A stretch of DNA of 64,000 bases, taken from NCBI GenBank assembly GCA_034770075.1, contig CM068385.1, forward strand, positions 71,368,479 through 71,432,478, given 5' to 3'. The notes beneath the pieces were generated by a model that was not told the DNA's origin, did not search any database, and was given only the letters and a program-made list of their open reading frames with translations. Both the position numbers and the translations under genes were made by a program. This DNA comes from Aralia elata. Taxonomy: Eukaryota > Streptophyta > Magnoliopsida > Apiales > Araliaceae. This document shows, piece after piece, positions 59,769 through 64,000 of the stretch. The first letter of the stretch is position 1; each line of letters starts with the position of its first letter.

Positions 59769-61005
59769 TGTTAGGTTTGTATATAGCGCGACTATGCAAT
59801 CAAATTACATAAATAGTGCGGAAGTGCAATAAAACGGATTTTAAAATTTTTCATACAAACCATCACCATGATAATCCATGTGCTCAATTATCAATTAAAC
59901 GAAATAGATAAAGTATAAGAATCATACCCTTGTAGAACATGCTTCCACAGGTACGAGTTCACCTCCAAATCCTTCGCGTTCTCCTTGAATTCCACCGATT
60001 AAATTCTTTCCTTTAATCAACGTTAGCCACCCAAGTGTATAGCCTCTAGAGGTGATCCACCAAGGAATAATAGTTGTTCAAAAAGATGGGTGTTGGCAAA
60101 ACCCTAGTTTCTATCTCTATAGAAATTGCAAGTACTCTCTCTCTCTCTCTCCAATTTTTATGGAAGAGTATGTAACTGTCTAGCCCTAAATCATGATAAG
60201 ACTCCTCTTATTTATAGATATAGGGAACCCTCCTAAACTATTTAGGATTAGGGTTTTTATTTTAATTAAACTCCTTTAATTAATTGAACTCCTAATCCAA
60301 TTAGGAATTCATGAGAGAGTACTTTTATTAATTAATTCTCAATCCCTATTAGGAATTAAATAATAGTACTAGTAATAATAATAATAATAAGACTCCTATT
60401 ATTAATTTATATTTAATATTTCTAAAATATTAAATAATAAATATTAACTATTTAATTTATTCTATCTCCATAGATTAAATTAAATACACTTAACTTATTA
60501 TTACGATTATGTCATTTACTTCTTAAATAAATATTTTCCTTTTGCGGTGTGACCCTTTAGGTTCTTCATATTAAACCGGTTGTGAATAAATCAATTAGAA
60601 CAATTCTAATTTTATTTAAATAAATAAATTAAACTATTTAATTCATTTAAATAAATAATATTTAATCTACAATAAGGGTAAGTCCCCTTAGCGATCAACG
60701 ACTTTTCAGATAATATAGATTTCAACATTAATCACAAAAGAACCTTTCAGTGAATAGTTACCGTACAATTCAATCCTTCTACCATACAATGTCCCAATTA
60801 AATATGAGACATGAAATTACTATCAAGTCTTATTTTATTTAATTATATGTATTTCGATTCTCAAATGCAGAACTCTGATTAATGCAAATTAGAAACTCTT
60901 TTCTAATTTTATTCTGCTTTGGCCAAAGACTTCTGAGTCGTCATTTATCGAATCACATAGAACATTCACTCCTTTTACTAGAAGTGGTAGATTCTTGGTT
61001 GACCA
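59769..61005 (-). repeat. 5' LTR of copia2, interrupted
   Basis: Starts TGTTAGGTTTGTATA (reverse of the LTR end) and breaks at 61005 within GTTGACCA, where copia1-type LTRs continue TTCACCTATCTCC. Reversed TATA box at 60209-60216. Confidence 0.88.
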
Positions 61006-61956
61006 TGAAAGTAGTATGCACACAAGCCAATCATATTTGATATGATGTAGCATATACTTTGTAATCTTATTCGTTTATTAAAGGCATTTTACATTATCTA
61101 CATAGTGCTGTTATATTAAATGTGATAAACCCATAGTTTTGAGCAATGCTTTTAGAATCATGATGGTGATCATGCTAATGAGATCTAAATTCAAGATAGC
61201 TCACAAACTAAAATTGTTCCTAATCGTTGGATTACTAAAAAGGGGATTAGTGAATCTGGATAGATTAGTACATACGTTGCTTGCTCTTATAAAGAGGATG
61301 ATTGATCTCATAATCATTTGTGTGGAGACACTAAAGCAAGTATGTAGGTGCTTATTAGAGAATAAGTTCACTGAACGTGGCTCGCTAAGGAATACCTAAT
61401 GGAGTTTTACTCGCCTGTCAATAGGAATTCCTCTAGTGATAATAGTACAAGTGATCCTTGGACTTGAGATCATCATAGTATCTTGTGTATGATGAGTTAT
61501 ACTTTGACATGTCCCTTAAGACCTTTAGGGTATATCAAAGGGTATGATTGGGTATAATAAGTTATACATGGAGATAGGTGAATGATCAATAAAGAATCTA
61601 CCACTTCTAGTAAAAGGAGAGAATGTCCCATGTGATTCGATAAATGATGACTCAGAAGTCTTTGGCCAAAGCAGAATGAAATTAGAAAGGAGTTTCTAAT
61701 TTGCATTAATCAGAGTTGTGCATTTCAGAATCGAAATACATATAATTAAATAAAATAAGACTTGACAGTAATTCCATGTCTTATATTTAATTGGGACATT
61801 GTATGGTAGAAGGATTGAATTGTACAGTAACTATTCACTGAAAGGTTCTTTTGTGATTAATGTTGAAATCTATATTATCTGGAAAGTCGTTGATCGCTAA
61901 GGGGGCTTACCCTTATTGTAGAATGAATATTATTTATTTAAATGAATTAAATAGTT
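61006..61956 (+). repeat. Truncated 5' LTR of copia3
   Basis: The first ~950 bp of the ~1.8-kb LTR, ending at AAATAGTTTATTCAC, where LTR sequence (AAATAGTTTAATT) joins leader sequence (GAGTTTATTCAC). The shared GTTTA suggests a microhomology deletion. Confidence 0.8.
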
Positions 61957-63510
61957 TATTCACATATGGAATAGGATTCCATGTTTCCTTAAAAATAAAG
62001 ATGTTTATTTTGATAAGGAATAGGATTCAACATATTTTATTTTCCAACAATTTTAAGTTAACATAAAAGAGTTTGTTTTGAACTTGAAATTGGATTCCAT
62101 GTTAATTAAAATAAAAGAGTTTATTTTGATTTGGAATTTGATTAAAAATAAAAGAGTTTATTTTTATTCAAAATTGGATAAAATAAAATAAATAAGTTTA
62201 TTATGATTTAAATTTTGATCAAAATAAAGGAGTTTATTTTTTGTTTCAAAATTGGATTTCTAGTAAACTTTTAATTGCCCATTAAATGATATCAATGCAT
62301 ATATGGAATGGTTTTATTATTCATGAGATGAATGTTATTTATTGATACATATGGAGATATGTATGATAATAAATAGGGATTGATTATGGACTACTGACCA
62401 ATGTGTGATTGGATTTATTTTAGTGGATGCTTGAATGAATGGGTTTTTATAAATGGGGTCTGCGTACCTCGTCTTCTCTAATTTTTCTTAATGTAAATTC
62501 TATCTCCCTCCTATGTACTTCCCCTTGACTGCTGATCAAGGTTTCTATTTATTGTAAATAGTTTATGTAATAGGTTTAGTTAGAATTACTTGAAGAATTG
62601 GAGACAAAGGAGCAAGGAGCGCTTGAAGACCCGTTTGTAATGGAGCCCGGGTTTAAATGTAATAGTTATATTTAAATTTTGTTCTTGCACCCTAGGTTTG
62701 ACCTTTTGGTTCACTTGGTGGCTCTAGTGAACCAAACTAGAATAAAACTCCATAATCAATCCGGGTAGAATATAGTATTCTATATGTGCATGCTTACTAT
62801 GTATATATTATATATTATACAACATGCTTCGCATGTTTAATAATATGACGCGTATTTTATATATATATGTGCATGCGCGCTAAACAAGATGAGACAAATA
62901 ATAACAAACCCCTCAAAGCAATAATATTAAGTCCTAAGCGTTCAAAGATATTTGGAATATCGAACGTCGCCTTCTAGCATGGTAAAGCAATAGAGTATTA
63001 AAATATTTAATATGAGTTTGTTGTGTCACACAAGGCAAGTATTAAATATTTAAGATGTTGCTTTATCACATTTGATGCTTATACATAGACTGAACGATGC
63101 TGTTTTGTTGTGTCACACAAGGACAGTGTTTTTCTTTCGAATATATGGAAGTGCTAGGTTGGACTTAACTTGGATAATTTTGATTCGGATGTGTCACACT
63201 TGATCAAAATAATCTAAGAGGCAAATTAAAAGGAGTTACATAGTGATGTAATTGACAATAGTTGTCTACCTATTTATTTATATATCGTTTGTTGTGTCAC
63301 ACAAGGCTATATACATTTGAAATGGGATCCTTGTTCTCACTAGCAAATCTTTAATTAGATTTGCCGAACTGTATATTGAGGGTAATATAGTTTGATGAAA
63401 ATAGTGGGAGATACCAATTTAAATAAAGATCTAATTTATTTTGGTAATTAATTAAAATGAATGTATGCTAAAATGTTGTTAAAATTACAAATTCATTTAT
63501 AGAATTTTAC
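61957..63510 (+). other. copia3 leader
   Basis: AT-rich leader with AATAAAGGAGTTTATT-type repeats (61980-62250) and four TGTGTCACACAAGG dyads (63022-63306); no coding. Confidence 0.75.
63022..63306 (+). repeat. Four dyad repeats in copia3 leader (TGTGTCACACAAGG)
   Basis: Units at 63022, 63109, 63190 (TGTGTCACACTTG) and 63293. All four lack one C relative to the CACCACA of copia1 and copia2. Confidence 0.8.
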
Positions 63511-64000
63511 AATGTCTAATTCACTATCACTGCGGAGCATATTAGATGCTAATTAACCGGACCGAATTATACGGACTAGTTAAGGAATTTGAGAAAAGTT
63601 CTCAAGGCTGAAAAGCTATCTTATGTCCTTAATATGCCTATCCCTGCAATGGTTGCAGACAATGCCTCAGAGGAAGAGATTGCTACTTTTAGAAAGTGGC
63701 AAGATGATGCACAGTTGGCTCAATGCATCATGCTTGCATCCATGAGTAACAAGCTTCAGCGTCAGCATGAAACTATGGATGCTCCTACTGGACTCCGGCA
63801 CCTTCAAGGAGTTGAAGGGTGAGGAAAGTAGGACTATTAGATATCAGATATCTAGGGAGCTCTTCCGATCTAGAATTACCAATGGCACTACAGTACAGAC
63901 ATATGTCCTAAAATGATCAATATGATTGAACAATTGGGACAACTGGGTTTTAATGGATGGAGAGATGATCCAAGATTTGATCTTGCAATCACTTCCAGAC
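63511..64000 (+). pseudogene. copia3 gag, 5' part
   Basis: ATG at 63511 (MSNSLSLRSILDAN) followed by a stop and frame change; the 63589-63822 part restores gag homology (SYVLNMPIPAMVADNASEEE, FRKWQDDAQLAQCIMLASMS). A further shift near 63800 leads into the MINL-type region, and the sequence ends mid-gag at the window edge. Confidence 0.8.

Larger units (their letters stand above)
52494..61005 (-). mobile_element. copia2: reverse copy of the copia1 family
   Basis: 3' LTR 52494-54299, degenerate gag-pol 54310-57793, leader 57794-59768 and truncated 5' LTR 59769-61005, all reversed. Leader and LTRs align with copia1. The 5' LTR is interrupted by copia3 at 61006 (GACCA precedes the insertion). 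The primer site is altered (reverse complement reads GTGGCAGCAGAGC). Confidence 0.9.
61006..64000 (+). mobile_element. copia3: forward copy of the same family, runs off the window
   Basis: Starts TGAAAGTAGTATGC inside the copia2 5' LTR. The LTR is followed to about 61956 and then passes directly into mid-leader sequence; the second half of the LTR, primer site and GC palindrome array are deleted. Leader and gag start follow. The far end is outside the window. Confidence 0.85.

Noticed and set aside
61497..61706. Minus-strand open frame present in several copies (also 42299-42508 and 53599-53808)
   Set aside because: It lies inside the copia LTR in all copies and is kept only because the LTRs are homologous; no codon-level conservation visible and no known domain.

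Overview
The window is a block of plant nuclear repetitive DNA, almost certainly angiosperm. It holds plant-specific retrotransposon lineages (Athila, a Tekay/Del-like chromovirus, a Tork/Angela-like Ty1/copia family), plant tRNA primer sites (tRNA-Asp, initiator tRNA-Met) and a CACTA DNA transposon. I see no intact host gene, tRNA, rRNA or CRISPR array. The only host-derived coding sequence I recognise is a glutaredoxin-family fragment inside the CACTA element.

Layout: (1) 1-754 is unassigned AT-rich DNA. (2) An old plus-strand Athila-type Ty3 element (Athila1), truncated on its left in the reverse transcriptase, runs 755-50586 around its insertions: pol, spacer, env-like ORF, 3' LTR at 49181-50586. 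(3) A copia element (copia1, 2784-43609, TSD GCAGT) sits in its pol. The copia1 5' LTR carries a 3.3 kb CACTA element (3088-6415, TSD TCT). The copia1 leader took two further hits 13 bp apart: a reverse chromovirus solo LTR (8634-25150), itself split by a full-length 13 kb chromovirus (11980-25012, TSD CCTGC), and a second Athila element on the minus strand (Athila2, 25164-36886, TSD TTATA). (4) A separate solo LTR (43709-45470) also lies in Athila1 pol. (5) 50587-52493 holds two LTR fragments. (6) 52494-61005 is a reverse copia element of the copia1 family (copia2). A third, forward copy (copia3) begins inside its 5' LTR at 61006 and leaves the window.

All coding regions are broken by stops, frameshifts or deletions, although the chromovirus and Athila2 LTR pairs look young. 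Insertion order can be read from the nesting: Athila1, then copia1, then the CACTA, solo LTR and Athila2, with the full chromovirus after the solo LTR.

The most unusual signal is non-coding. Four different LTR-element types (copia, Athila1, Athila2 and a further LTR fragment) carry short GC-rich palindromes in their leaders, LTRs or pol-env spacers. The palindrome sequence differs by family, yet copies are arranged in pairs whose start-to-start distance is exactly 32 bp (17 pairs counted). In the copia family, all repeats of one copy change together relative to another copy, for both this palindrome and a second leader repeat. This looks like a shared, co-evolving cis-acting architecture. I do not know a description of it and could not search for one.
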